Below, in pieces: positions 23,870-36,362 of a stretch of 64,000 nt of DNA. The stretch comes from Epiperipatus broadwayi. Its lineage: Eukaryota; Onychophora; Udeonychophora; Euonychophora; Peripatidae. The translations under genes and the position numbers were made by a program. The stretch is from NCBI GenBank assembly GCA_028023455.1, contig JAQFVV010000186.1, forward strand, positions 746,001-810,000, written 5' to 3'. The notes under the pieces were generated by a model. That model did not search any database and had not been told where the DNA came from. It worked only from the letters and a program-made list of their open reading frames with translations. Position 1 is the first letter of the stretch, and each line of letters begins with the position of its first letter.

Positions 23870-25720
23870 GATAAATTCAGAAAATAAAAAAAGAATATAG
23901 TAAACCGTAAATGATTTCTATAAACACACACACACATACATTCGCACAAACGCATAAAAAAGAAGAAGCTGAAATCGAAAACAAAATTATTAGTTATGAG
24001 TGGATTGGTCATTGCAATCTCTATTTACCAGTACAGTATTCTTTCCTGAATTAAGATCAAATATACATTAAACCAAGCAGAAAATGCCCAGTAAATATCT
24101 GCAATAATTTGATATATTAGTCAATATCTTATTTTCAGTTGAATAGGAAATAATTAATGGAAGAACAATTCAATTAAGTAAATTTAATTGTCACATTCTC
24201 AACATGCCACTTAATTTCCCATATCATATGATTAATGAATTACTACTTGAAAGAGAGTGTAGATGTCACTACTATTCGGGTTGATTGATAGATTTTATTA
24301 TTAATATGTATTGCCTATTTGAAAGCTACCTTAATGATAAAGCATTGAAATACTACGAGCAAATGAAACGTTTTAGATATTTTTGATTACCATTTATTAC
24401 AAATAGAGCATTGTTATAAATAATGTCATATTTTAATAACAGTACATCCACTTAACCACATTTACAAACCGAGTTGGAGTCTGTGTTGAGTGAAATTTGA
24501 AAATTTCTTCAGGTTCAAACAGATTTAATTTTTTTTCAGGCAGTCAGCTCATAACGAAACTAAGCATTTAATGATGGTTAAAAATTAATATCTAGGTAGA
24601 ATGGAACACGGATGGAACATGCTTCAACAATCAATTGGCGGGGGAGGGGATTATAGGGACGTTTGCTCTGCATTAAATTACTTAAAAGCAGTTTCATCAT
24701 TTCTATATTATTTATTCCCGTATTTCTCATATTTATATGTATATCATATAATATAAATCTTGCGAGTCATACATAAACAAATATAGTTAAAAAATTGTAA
24801 CTAAATATATGTTTGCAATCTTTTTTTATATCCGAGTCCATTAATAGAAATAAAATTAACATTAAAATTGCTATATATATCTAAATGATATTTATGAAAA
24901 TGTGATTTTGTCCCGAGATTTGTACTGTTTTCTAAAATTAAAAAAAAAAAGATATTAAACATTTACTTCCTTATATATGACACATGTTAGTAACTTTTCT
25001 AATATATTTTTATTCAAAGTATGTTATATAAAAATAATGTTCCACATTCTCAAAATACTTCGAAATCTTGACTTCTAAAAAGAAATCGTTATAAATTAAT
25101 CTGGATTAGTTGCTGAAGAAAAAGAACTGCGCTAGAAACATTTTTAGTAAAGCAAATGTGTAACCCAGATGATAATTATTTTAGAGGTTTATCAAATATT
25201 TTATAATCTCTTTGTCGTAAAACAATTTAAGTCTGTGCGTATTATTCTTATAGAGCCAAATTATTTTCCTTTTGGGGCAATGTTTTATTTTGATTATTTA
25301 ATTGAAATGCTTCTGCTCATCGTCAGTAATATATTGTAGTTTAGTTTTTCTTTTTATACTTAATAAAGTTACCATTACTTTTCTGGATGGCATTCCTATG
25401 TATATTTAGGGGGAGGGGTATTCATGTATTCTTAACTGTCTAAATATGCATTAAAGAAATATTTAACAACTGTGTGAATATTTTAATATTTAGTATCCAA
25501 GATTTCTATTAAAGTAATCTGATATATTAAACTAAATAAATTACTTTATACTTTTTAATTAATAATACGCTGCTGCGTTGCAGTGAAACTTTTATATAAT
25601 AATTTGTAGGCTTTTTTATATTATAATTTCCGCAGACTAATCGCTTACAGAGCCCTTGTTGCTCCATAATCATAGTCTCTATATTGTTAACGTTATTATA
25701 TGCAAATGTATGCAAAATTC
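23870..25720. other. AT-rich non-coding stretch
   Basis: Contains a short CA microsatellite near 23925 and purine runs near 24640. No gene or element was recognised. Confidence 0.45.
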
Positions 25721-25724
25721 TTTC

Positions 25725-25965
25725 CTATACTATCCATTTTCTGGAAATGGCAAAACAAGTGTCTTTTCTATTAATTGATTTGATATCACTGGTGATAAAA
25801 CAAGCTTCCTTAATTTTTCTCTTGATGTCATTCTTTTCTGTGCATAATATATCAGCCTTGGAGGGTTCAAATCTGTGTTTGAGCTCTTGCTGATGGTCAG
25901 CAAATACAGAACTGCCTTCTTTTTTGGTGGTTGCTCTTGCATATTTATTTTCTGCGTCTGTATAT
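25725..25965 (-). pseudogene. Penelope-like element fragment, GIY-YIG C-terminal part
   Basis: A minus-strand frame of about 77 codons, without an ATG, opens after a TAA near 25966 and ends at TAG 25725-25727. It reads SSVFADHQQELKHRFEPSKA, then DILCTEKNDIKRKIKEACFI and SINRKD. The order 'S.(V/I)A(D/E)H....H.f.w....iL..E.....RKI.EA.(Y/F)I......IN(R)' is the usual C-terminal half of GIY-YIG endonuclease domains in Penelope-like and some related retroelements. Only this segment is recognisable; the reverse transcriptase is not visible nearby. It is probably a 5'-truncated or decayed copy. A GIY-YIG-bearing non-LTR element is the alternative. Confidence 0.6.
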
Positions 25966-26920
25966 TACTTAAACTCGACGCTCAAGAGTACAATACGAAA
26001 TATTTAAAACTTGGAATAATGCAGCATTTTTTTTGAAAATATCTGTAAATAATTATTAATTAGTAGCTAATAATTAAAAAAGTACCTTTTTAATGGCACA
26101 TTATAGACGGTGTTAAAAATTTTAAATAAATTAAAAAGGACTATAAAATACAGACTATTGCAAAACGATGAATGCAAATTGAAAAAGGTATATAATTGTA
26201 AACCACTCATAAATGAAACTTTTATTACTTGAAAGAGTGGAGCACAGAGTTTTAAATGATTACAACTAAATGTGTCACCAAGTAGACAAGTATCCCCTAA
26301 CCGTAGTCATTTGCAAGATGATCACCTTGCAGCACATAATGTTTTATTTTTTGCTATTCATCAAAACTGAATTTGTAATTGGTGTACATCATACATTTCA
26401 ATGACATTTTAGTACAGATCCAGAATATCAAAGACTATTTATCATTCCTAATAATAATTTGAGGAAGCAGATTATTTATGTAAGGAAAAAGCAACAGGGT
26501 AACGGCGAACTTCAGAAGAAAATGTGAAGGAATTCAACGAGATTTTATGTGTGTATTCTGCACAAGTGTATTCTTTGTGCAAAAATGGTTAGTAAAACTT
26601 GATAACTCATTAAACCATTTGTAACATTTAGTGTGGTTGTATTGGGTCATCATTTTCATTGTTGCACACTAAAGACAACAAAAATAAATGGTGCTATGAC
26701 AGTCATGGATGGCAATGCCTCATTAGTCTATACTATTTTTTTCAGGTGCGAAATATTTTTAATTTATGGCATTTTACTTAAATGGATTTAAAATGCCATT
26801 TGATAATCCATTGATTAGTTCAATATACCTTTTCACTATTTCTAAAGCCATTATATGTTATAAACCTAATTTCCCCCATCTTTAAGTCAGTTACTGTAAG
26901 CTTTAGTAGTAATAATAGAA
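25966..26920. other. AT-rich non-coding stretch
   Basis: Nothing was recognised apart from the neighbouring retroelement remnant. Confidence 0.4.
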
Positions 26921-26924
26921 GCCA

Positions 26925-27065
26925 GATGGCAGTGCTTACTTAACCCTTAGCCTGTGCTCTCCTATCCAATATCCTTGGATTAGCTTTAGACTCATGGCTT
27001 TTGTCAGTGAGGAGCTTTGGATCTTGGATCAGTAGATCTGGATCTTTAGGATCTAATGCATAGAG
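26925..27065 (+). repeat. repeat family B, diverged copy
   Basis: CCTATCCAATATCC, then GTCAGTGAGGAGCTTTGGAT match the central part of family B. The ends are not visible. Confidence 0.65.
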
Positions 27066-27069
27066 ATGG

Positions 27070-29620
27070 TAGAAAATATGCTACTAGAACAACAATATAA
27101 AAGTTAAAGTCATGATGGAGTCAGATAATATTTCATTGTTTTTTCCAATTAGTGATTATTTGTGCTATTTATTATTTTGTGTATTCTTTTGTGAATTATA
27201 TACCAGATTTAAAAATCTTTGCATAAATGGTCTTAAGTTGTGGTGCTTTATTTTTACAGGAAAGAAGAATATGCACATTGACAAAATTCAAAGGCTATAT
27301 TTTTAACAATATAAAACACCAGTAATGAAATGAGACATGTGAATGGAAAGATGTATGAAAGTTCTCATCTTCTTCATTTAATTCATTAATAATTATTAAT
27401 ACCACTAATATAAACTAAGCATCATCAGTATTATTTCTCTTATTTGCTCTTTGTTTCTTTTTATAACTACCACAAACATCTCATAACATATCTCTGCAAT
27501 TATAATGACAATGAGTTGTGTGTGTTCATTAGTCATGTTTACAAATTTTAATTGGAGACTCATGATTCTAAATTTGATTTATTTAATTTTATTTTTTATT
27601 TTTCTATTAATTTTTTCTGGAGTTAGAATGATATACTTGTTTATGAATGTTTGCTATGATGATGATCATATGATCAGTTGGTGCGTTCATCTTTCTGAGT
27701 GTGATGATACTGAATCTAACTATTATGAAGGAAAATATTTATTGAATTAGGGATGACAACTAAATAGTAAGGATATCTTAAAATTTATGGTGTATTTAAA
27801 TATGATTTTGAAAAGAAAACCCATTAAAATTATAAAGATCATTTCAAAAACACTCCAAATAGCTGCAGTATTGGTTTTCTTTATTAGAAGACTATGACTT
27901 AGAGTAAAATAAAACAAAGAGTTACAATCATCTAAGAAGATGAAGACATTAAGAAAGGAAAGTTTTCTTTTTAAAAAGCTAAAAAACAGCTTTACTGATG
28001 TTGAATATCAATCACTAATACTGTCATGCCAGTAGTATACATATATTGCTATAAATAAATAAATTCAAAAGTTCATTTAACATGGAGTAAACGTATTTTT
28101 AATTAATTTAAATTTTAAAATTTCACTAAGGAGGTTTTCAATATTAATGACTAATATTAAATGATATTGCACAACACAAACCCATTATTTAATAAAAATT
28201 CCAGTTGTGATTTAATTGTCTGTTATTGGAATGTTGTTTGAGGACATGTTTTGAGTTATAAATAAACCAGCTTCTTATTTGAACTCAGTTTTCTTGTATT
28301 AGATATATTTGTGTACCATCACAAAAATTCATTTTTACATTTTTATTCTTTGTATTTCTCTTTTTTTATCAATTTAAAATGACCAAACTCATTTACTAAT
28401 GTTTCTAATAATACAAACTTTGGACCGGAATCTAGTTTTGAAAAACTTTTTTATAGATTTAAGTATGGAAACAATAAAACTTTGATATGCAAAATGCAGA
28501 GGATCAATTTTTAAAATAAATTTTTTTGTGGGAAAAAATACTATCTTTAATGACAAGAAATTTATTTGGGAACTGTAACATAAAATCATAAAAACTGTAG
28601 TATAACAAGTCTGTCTAGAACAATACTAGTAATCAACATCTTTGTTACTCATGAGTTCATAAGGACTTTGAGGGATGGAAGGACCAAAAGTGAAATTGAT
28701 CCAAATATCTTAGGGTCTAGAGTATTACACTTTATCAGAGCATTAAACATGGAGGGCATAAATATGATCTAATAAATACAAATCTATAATTGAATATTTT
28801 TGTATATTTTTACTTTGTAGTTTCAAAATATATGTAATCAGTTTTAGTTTTGCTATCAGTAGGACATGAGAAAGTCATAAAGAACAACAAAATATAATAG
28901 ATAATGTTTTAGGTGCATTTGTCTAAAAATAAGGTGAGAGAAATTACTTTCTGGATTTTATGAGTTCAGATAAATAAGTAAAAAATATTAATATATATTT
29001 TTATCTAAAAATATTTTTTTTAAATTGATCAATTTCTTATGATCATTGTTTTTAAAAATTTTTTTAATTTAAAAAAATTTAAGAATCGGCAATTTTTGTA
29101 GGAAAGACAAAAGAAAAAACGATTATTTTTCACTTTTGTTGATAATGTATATTAATTTTAATACATTTGCTCAGAGATAGGGAAAAGGTGTGCAATCATT
29201 GCAAATGAAGGTTTGTTTTCTCTTTAACCCAGTTTATTCTAGTTTATAATTATCATAATCAGAAATTTATATCATTACTACAATATCCCAACAGGAGTAA
29301 ATGGAGAAATTCCAAATCCTTTGGAAGCAGTATTTACTCTAATACTAATATTTTTAAATAAATATCAAAATAAATAAAAAATGTTTGCAATTTTGTTTAA
29401 AGATTAAAACTCATATCAGATGAAGCAGTTTTTAATATTAAAAATAATAATTAATCTTTGACTAACTTAAATCCTTTTTGTGGAAAAATAATATCTGATT
29501 TACCGTGATTAAAACTTTTGAACATCTGCTGATAATGAAATTTATACAGATAAGTTTCAATACCTTTTTATTTAAGCATGACTTAATGATGTAAGGAATC
29601 ATTAAAGTTTATGATGCAAT
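27070..29620. other. AT-rich non-coding stretch
   Basis: Several short open frames rich in F, I, L and Y reflect base composition only. No repeat family was recognised. Confidence 0.45.
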
Positions 29621-29627
29621 TCTAAGA

Positions 29628-29875
29628 GAGGCAAAACTCTCCAAGAAATAGTGCCATTCTGTGCAAGCCAAAGTAATCAATGGATATAAGAAGATTTGTG
29701 CATAAAATCCCCATCTACACATCCAACATCCCCAGACTAGTTTCTAACTTGTGGCCTTCGTCAGTGAGGAGCCTTGGATCTGAGAACACTGCACCTAGAA
29801 CTTATGATCTAGTGCAACCTTCTAGCAGCCACCTTTTACCTTTTTATTTACCTATAAAACTATGAGTCCAAAATG
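29628..29875. repeat. repeat family B, near full-length copy
   Basis: It runs from GAGGCAAAACTCTCCAAGAA through GGATATAAGAAGATTTGTGC and CCCCAGACTAGTTTCTAACT to an outer end (CTTCTAGCAGCCACCTTTTA ... ATGAGTCCAAAAT). That end matches, inverted, the outer end of the copy at 62163-62373, which defines one boundary of the family. Confidence 0.75.
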
Positions 29876-30025
29876 AAAACACAATAATTTTTCAACCTAA
29901 GATCATTCACTTGCATAGTAATAAAATCTGAAAGCAGTTCAGCAAGCATACATTTTAGTATCTTTGATTCTTTAATAACCATAGTGACCATGATTCTGTT
30001 TGGAAGGATTAATATTGAAACACTA

Positions 30026-30154
30026 GACATTACATGATCACCATTCTCCATGCTTAAACAAGTTGTTATAACAGAGGCACTACTGTATGGAGAGTTTTGC
30101 CTCTATAATAACAGTTTGTGTACACATAGGAAAATGGTGATCAGGTGATGTTTT
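30026..30154. mobile_element. 130-bp TIR element, internally deleted family B derivative
   Basis: The left ACATTACATGATCACCATTC and the right end (GAAAATGGTGATCAGGTGAT) are inverted repeats that also occur as one end of family B at 8669, 50440 and 53555. The interior keeps only the inner B motifs (ACTGTATGGAGAGTTTTGCC). Confidence 0.65.
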
Positions 30155-30169
30155 GTGGTTTTGCAGTTC

Positions 30170-31320
30170 TAAGACTGAATATTACAAAAAGTGGCAAACA
30201 GAAGCAAATTTCTATCTATAATGATTAAAAGTTATTACACGATCATAACACACTAACGGTAGAAAGTTTTACTTATACTGTACATTAATCCAGAAATCAG
30301 TGAAGTAAAAATTTTACGCCTTGAAATCCAAGACAAGTTTATACACACAATATAAACATACATTAACAAATAATTTTATTGCTAAGAATATAACTAATAT
30401 ACCATCATATGTATATTTTTGCCACATTGGTGAGAAATATTGTTTACATTTTGAATTAAAAAATAAATTTACAATCTGCTTTAAATTAAAATAATCTCTT
30501 CATTTTTAATCAATTACAAAGTTAACCAAATCTTGTTTATAAATGCTTTTTTTTAAAAAAAAAATCTGGTTGTTGTTTTTTAACAGATTGCTACCCAGAC
30601 TATTTTTAAATTATCCTATATTATTTGTTTAATTTTTATTTTAAGTTTTTATTGAAATAAAAATAAATGCATTAAAATAAAAGGAAAGGTTTTTCTTCCT
30701 CGTAATTTCTATTATTATTTGTAAATGAAAAATCTGAATGTAATATTAATAAAAAATTACCGTTAAAAATATAAAAATAGTAATGATAATTTCAATTGAA
30801 GTATTAGTTGCACTCTAAGACAATATGAAATACCTAACTAAAAAATGTTCTTATGTAAGTACTTTTAATTTACATTGTTCTTATGTAAGTATTATCAATT
30901 TTGTAATTAATTTGTATATTTTCAAAAAAAAAAAAAAAAGATTATACATTTCTTTTACAGTTTATGCATATATTGTAAAATATGTTCATTATCTTTATAT
31001 ATATATAAGACTTTTTAAACAAATATAGTGTTGGAAATATTTCAACTAATTAACAAAAGTGAAAACCGAAAAGGAAAGATGAAATAAAAATATTTGTTCT
31101 GATTTTTATTTTATAAATGAACATTAACTGAATTAATAAAAATTGTTTGCCCTTTGGAGTATAAATTATGTTAATCTTTATACATTTACGCATGCCACAG
31201 TCGTATATGTACAAAAGGTTTTCTAATGAAGGAATTGACACAGTCACTTATCATGGCCACAATCTTGGGTTTAAATCTAGACTTGATAAAATTTAGAATT
31301 TTTTCAGATTTCAGACAGGC
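30170..31320. other. AT-rich non-coding stretch
   Basis: It includes a partial tandem duplication near 30847-30892 (TGTTCTTATGTAAGTA twice). No gene was recognised. Confidence 0.45.
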
Positions 31321-31329
31321 TTAGAATCT

Positions 31330-31480
31330 AATGAATAATATTTCTGTAATGTAATTTTTACTACACCATTCTCAAGGAAGATAAGGACTGTTTTGTGGTG
31401 TTAAAAACAGGTAGAAATTAGTTCTTATCTTGTTTGAGAGTGGCGTAGTGAAAATTATACTACAGAAATATTATTCATTA
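31330..31480. repeat. foldback of two repeat C ends
   Basis: AATGAATAATATTTCTGTAA at 31330 pairs with the right arm ending near 31479; the arms are about 55 bp. The same end sequence occurs singly at 36782 and 37140, where it leads into longer repeat C and A sequence. Confidence 0.75.
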
Positions 31481-31489
31481 ATTAAATGG

Positions 31490-33170
31490 ATAATCTCTAC
31501 TCTAATGAATGACTAATAAAAAATATAATAGGCTTAAAATTTTTATTTCAAGTACTGACCAATAGCCAACTCATCTAACCATCAAAGTTAATTGTTAATA
31601 ATATAACTAACTATTACTGGGAAAAGAATAAAACAAGTGTGGAAACCTAAAAATGATACGTTTTTTGCAAGATTGGCTCTCTCTCACTCTGTTTCTGCGG
31701 CAGAATGATATAGAAAGAAGGTCTTAGCAAAGATGTATTTAAAAGGCTGAATTATTTATATATGTAAGTGTGCAAAAAATATTGTCATATAAAATATTTT
31801 GTCTTCAATATTAAGCAAAATTTAACATTTATCTATGTTTTTTTTTTCCATGTGTAAATTATTAAAAATTAACACGGCAATTAAAGTTGTGATTGTAATA
31901 TTCGTTATCAAAAGCGAGAGGGCGAGAAGAAAAACTTATTACCGATAATAAATTATAAATGATGTCAAAACAATCTTTTAATTTCACCAGAATTAAACTT
32001 TCTGCAGCATTTTTAAAACATGATTTATGATTATTCTACTAAATATAGTAAGTAATATTTTTATTACTTCTTCGATCATTTCAACAGTTAAGAATTATTT
32101 CAATTTTATTAGTCAGTGTATTTAAAACTTTTGAAGTAAAAACAATATATAAATATATTTTGCACATCATTTGTTTTTATATTTGTATACGTTTTTTTTT
32201 TTTTCACAAGAATAAACTTCTTGAAGATGCGAAGTGCTAACATTTTATGTCTGCACAGTATATAGTAAAAACATATCACTTTTGCTCGCCAAGAATTACA
32301 TTCGAATGATAGAATAAGAAATATTTCTAGCATAACTTTATTAATAAACGAATCTTGTGTATAAAACATTTTAAATTTTTACTTCAATCAAAAAAATAAA
32401 ATAAAAAAGGTGATTGAATTTTTAGTTGCTTTGTCGGTCGTATGCACACTGATCTTCAATTCAGAAATCTGTTGGTCTGTGTTACCATGCAAGGCAACAA
32501 ATTAAATAAATTAGGCAATAGAAATTTCTCTAAATAATTAAATATTTCTCAGACATTGCTAAAGGTAAAACAAAGATAATCCCATGGTTTCCATGGCATC
32601 CTAGGAGCACATTTACCTGCCATTCTACTAATTGTGTGGCCTGAAATGACTGAACCTTGAATTTTTTTCCCCTGTCACAAATAGAATGTTTTTTTCTAGA
32701 TAGCCATCTTGTAGCCAACTTATCTAATTATTTAAAAGTAATTAGTAAATATATATCTAACTGTTATTAGCTAAAGTTTAAAGGGTTTTAGTTGATCTGA
32801 ATTGGCTGAGATGGGGGTCAATAAACTGACTGAATAAAAATATAACTGAAATATAGTGCTGCTGATTAGAGTTCTATTTGTACTGAATCCATGGTTATTG
32901 CTATTTGTTGTTCTTCAAAATTATGTAATTTTTTTATTCAAAAGCAGATTAAAATATTTAGATGATAAGATTTTATGAATCATGATTTTATTTGTCACAC
33001 TTTATGGTTTATCATTTTTAGAGTTATATTACAAAATTTAATAAGTTTTGGTGTTCAGAATCATAGTAGAACCACATAAAATATGCATCATATTGAATTT
33101 TTAAAATTCATGAATGACTGAGGTTCAAATTTTTTTCTGCCTGTAAAGATAGAAGACATTGTTTTATATT
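31490..33170. other. AT-rich non-coding stretch
   Basis: Segments near 31570-31620, 32710-32770 and 35880-35960 resemble each other faintly (AGCCAACT.ATCTAA ... AACT.TTATT), possibly an old repeat. No coding similarity was seen. Confidence 0.35.
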
Positions 33171-33179
33171 GTGCCAGAA

Positions 33180-33364
33180 CAGCGGTTCTCAACCTGTGAA
33201 TCATGACCCCTTTGAGAGTCAAACAACCCTTTAATAGGGGTTATGTAAGACCATTGGGAAATACATTTTTGATTCATAACAGTAGCAAAATTAAAGGTTG
33301 GGGGTCACCACAACATAAGGAACTGCATTAAAGGATCATGACATTAGGAAGATTGAGAGCACTG
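33180..33364 (+). mobile_element. SPIN-like non-autonomous hAT element
   Basis: The left end is CAGCGGTTCTCAACCTGTG. The reverse complement of the right end begins CAGTGCTCTCAATCTTCC. Between them are CATGACCCCTTTGAGAGTC, AAGACCATTGGGAAATACAT, GATTCATAACAGTAGCAAAA and GGGGTCACCACAACATAAGG, in the order known for SPIN (Space Invaders, Buster-type hAT) miniature elements first described in tetrapods. The copy is about 185 bp, shortened internally, with many C/G-to-T/A changes. No 8-bp target duplication is evident. Confidence 0.88.
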
Positions 33365-33369
33365 AAAAG

Positions 33370-35255
33370 AAGAAAGACATATGCTGGTTTTAGAAAAAAG
33401 GGGGTTTTAATTAATAAGGTTGATAAAAATGTAAAGCACTAAGCATTGTAACAACAGTTACATTATTTTGATAGACAGCATTATTGTTTACTTTGATTAC
33501 ATTATTATAATGGTAGTCCAAATCTCTTTGCAAATTGTTTGGATAGAAAAAAAAAAGTTGTAGGCTATTTTATATTGGTATTTTTTTTTTTATTTGTGAA
33601 AAGGATTTTGAAAAATAAAAAACATGTCATAGTGGCCACAAATAACATACCTACCTTCATCATGACCAAATTGAAAGAATAATAATAAGGCAACATCTAA
33701 GAATAAATGACAATTCTTTAGAGAAAATAAAGGCAACCCTTCCAAAAAAAAATCAGTCTAATTTTTCTGGTATTAATCAACAAGATCTGAGAAGTTGCAA
33801 GTAAGCTTTTGGGACATTTACTATATTTTCAAAATCTTAAAATCTTTACAAAAAAAAAACAACACCAATATTATGGGAATTTGTATAATTTATAATAATA
33901 TTGGGTATTATTAGTTCATGAGTTTAATAAGCTTTTAAGTTTGATATTAGTTATATATTACTTTTGAAGACAATTGCCAAAGAACATTTAGGCTGATAAG
34001 AGTATACCAAATCCAAGTGCAACATTGAGGCATTTCTGTTTAAGTGAGTTCAAATACTCATGAATGGAAATATTAGAAAATATAAGTTTGTTCATGACTA
34101 AATCATTTGATTTAATAATAATGAATTGTCTGATATGACTTTTGGTTAATAAATCTATAGAATTAAACAGCTTTAGGCTCATGCATGTTCCTTTATATAG
34201 CACATACTAAATATGGATAATACAGAGATAATCAAATATATTCACTTATGTGATATATTCCAATAAATCTATTAATATTCTTTAGACCAATCAGGTTTGC
34301 ACTGAGAAAGAAACCAGCAATGGGGGTCAGTATTAATAAATATGTGGCTTCAATGATTTCTCTGTTGAAACAGGTGGAAGCTATAAAAACTTGGAACCCT
34401 AAAGTCTAAATAATTATTTTTTGAAAGTACAAAAAGGTATCTTAAAAAAATATTAGGGACTGTGCAGGTTTTTTTATTAAGCTTACAAATTAATAATATA
34501 AACTTTTGTATTATATAATAGTGTTATTAATCTTACTGATTATATGTATTCATATTTATGTGATATTTGTCAGAATATACAATTATTTTTTGTTCATGAT
34601 ATATATTTCATCAAAGATAATTAGATTGACTATTTCTGACAATATATAGCAAAGCAATGAAGCAATTCTTGCAGTACTAAAAACTTTCTTCAATAATTGT
34701 TACTGATTTTGTGATATGCTATGATGTTAGTATGTTTTATGTTAGATATTCTTTGGGAAATGGTGTCTAGGATAACAGAGATCTGTGCTGATGAATTATA
34801 AAGTTTTAGTGACTGTTATAGCATTTTAAAAATTAATTATTGACTAAAAAGTAAAGTTGAATGTACACCCAATAGTAGAACTACTCGTAATAATAGTAGC
34901 AGCTGTAGTAGAAGGATGGGAATCAAACCAATCTAATGTTAGTTAAAAAGCCTGATTAATACTTTTAATGAATGTATATTTTAATAGAGTTATTAATAGT
35001 TATTTTTTTGTATTAATGAATAAATTCCAAACCATGCTTACAGTTATTAAAATTTAAAATTGGGCAAATTCTTATTCATAGGTTAAAAACATTAAAGGAA
35101 TTAGCAGTCCTAATCAAATAGTATATACATACAAAAAAGTAGCAATAATATTAGAATATTTTTGTAAGTCAGTCAAATGGCTTGATTGCTAAGAATAAGA
35201 CTATTTTCATCAGATTTGAAAAAATGCCTTATTTTCAGGATCACTACAACAAAGA
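33370..35255. other. AT-rich non-coding stretch
   Basis: No recognised repeat or gene. Confidence 0.45.
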
Positions 35256-35268
35256 CAAAAATCTTTTA

Positions 35269-35384
35269 TGTCAAGCGTTGTAAACGAGAGGTCAGCGCAG
35301 CCGCCTTGCAAGCAAGCAGTTGGTTGCAGACGGTTGCTGCGAGATCGCCTCTCGTCCGATGCTATGACATATGGGGGGGGGGGG
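35269..35384 (+). mobile_element. tRNA-derived SINE, family S, poly-G tail
   Basis: Flanked by the 9-bp target duplication AATCTTTTA (35260-35268 and 35385-35393). It has the A-box region ACGAGAGGTCAGCGCAGCCG, anticodon arm CCTTGCAAGC, an extra GTTGGTTGCAGACG shared with the copy at 36243, a degraded B box (GAGATCGCCTCTCG), the family tail GATGCTATGACATAT and G12. Confidence 0.85.
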
Positions 35385-36242
35385 AATCTTTTAGCCAAAA
35401 ATGAGTATTAAAATATTATAATTATTTTTCCCTTTTATGGCAAATATAAATTTAAATAGTTATATATTCTAAGCTTGGGTAAAATTAATAAATAACTTTT
35501 ATTATGTCACCCAAATAAATGTTAAATATATGAAGCATAAGGTAAAAAAAAAAATTATTACTAAAATATTTACATCCGCCTTATCTTAATCAAACTATTA
35601 ATTCAACATTCATTAGAATAAATCTGCCAACTGACTCATAATTTTTAAAAATCAATAAAAGCAGGTAATTTTTATTTCTAAATATTGATTAATATTTTTT
35701 ATTACTTAATGTTTAATGTATTTGCCTCCCATGCTTATCTTTTGAGGTTCAATACCCATTAATAAAAATATAGATATAAATACTATATTAAGCATCTCAG
35801 ATCTCTTTCAATATCTTGCTACACAAACCTTTTTTTTGTCATAGTCATAATAGAGGATTTTTTTCAAATAACTGGCCAAGCCAACAACTAGTCATCTAAT
35901 ATTGATCAGCAAATGGATAACTAGATTATTATTAGCAAAAGTATAAAGAACTAGTCAAATAAAAGCAAATTTCATTGACTGAAAAAATAAAAAGTACTGT
36001 TATGATACGAGAGCATTACTAATTATTACATAATTCTGTTTATGCATTCTTACATACTCTTTTTAAATTCAGACCGCCTCTCAAAGATAATTATTTATTT
36101 TAAAAAACGTTTTTCTACAGTGTCTCAAAAAAAAAAAAAAATTTCGTCTAATTATAACTAACACTTATTTAATTTTTTCAAATCCTATTTCTTACTAAAT
36201 ATATTTGTGATTAAAATCTTGACTTAAATACAGATTTAGGCT

Positions 36243-36362
36243 GTCAAGCGTTGTTAGCCGAGAGATCAGCGCAACCGCCTTGCAAGCAAGTAGTTGGTTG
36301 CAGACGGTTGTTGCGGGTTTGCCACCCGGCCGATGCTATGACATATGGGGAAAAAAACACAC
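36243..36362 (+). mobile_element. tRNA-derived SINE, family S, best-preserved copy
   Basis: Flanked by the 9-bp target duplication ATTTAGGCT (36234-36242 and 36363-36371). It has an A box TTAGCCGAGAGATCAGCGCA, anticodon arm CCTTGCAAGC, a B-box-like GCGGGTTTGCCACCCGGCC, and the tail GATGCTATGACATATGGGG followed by A7 and a short CA run. Together with the copy at 35269 it defines a subfamily with an inner duplication. Confidence 0.87.

Noticed and set aside
27505-27750. 81-codon open frame with a hydrophobic stretch
   Set aside because: Composition follows the AT bias; no similarity, no repeat and no gene context.
31235-31285. tRNA-like box B (TTGGGTTTAAATCTAGA)
   Set aside because: No A box at the right spacing and no second copy in the window; chance is likely.
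33172-33372. 8-bp target duplication of the SPIN-like element
   Set aside because: TGCCAGAA and AAAAGAAG do not match; classification rests on the element sequence only.
34260-34420. Continuous frame reading FALRKKPAMGVSINKYVASM
   Set aside because: Short, isolated, and no family recognised; could be chance.
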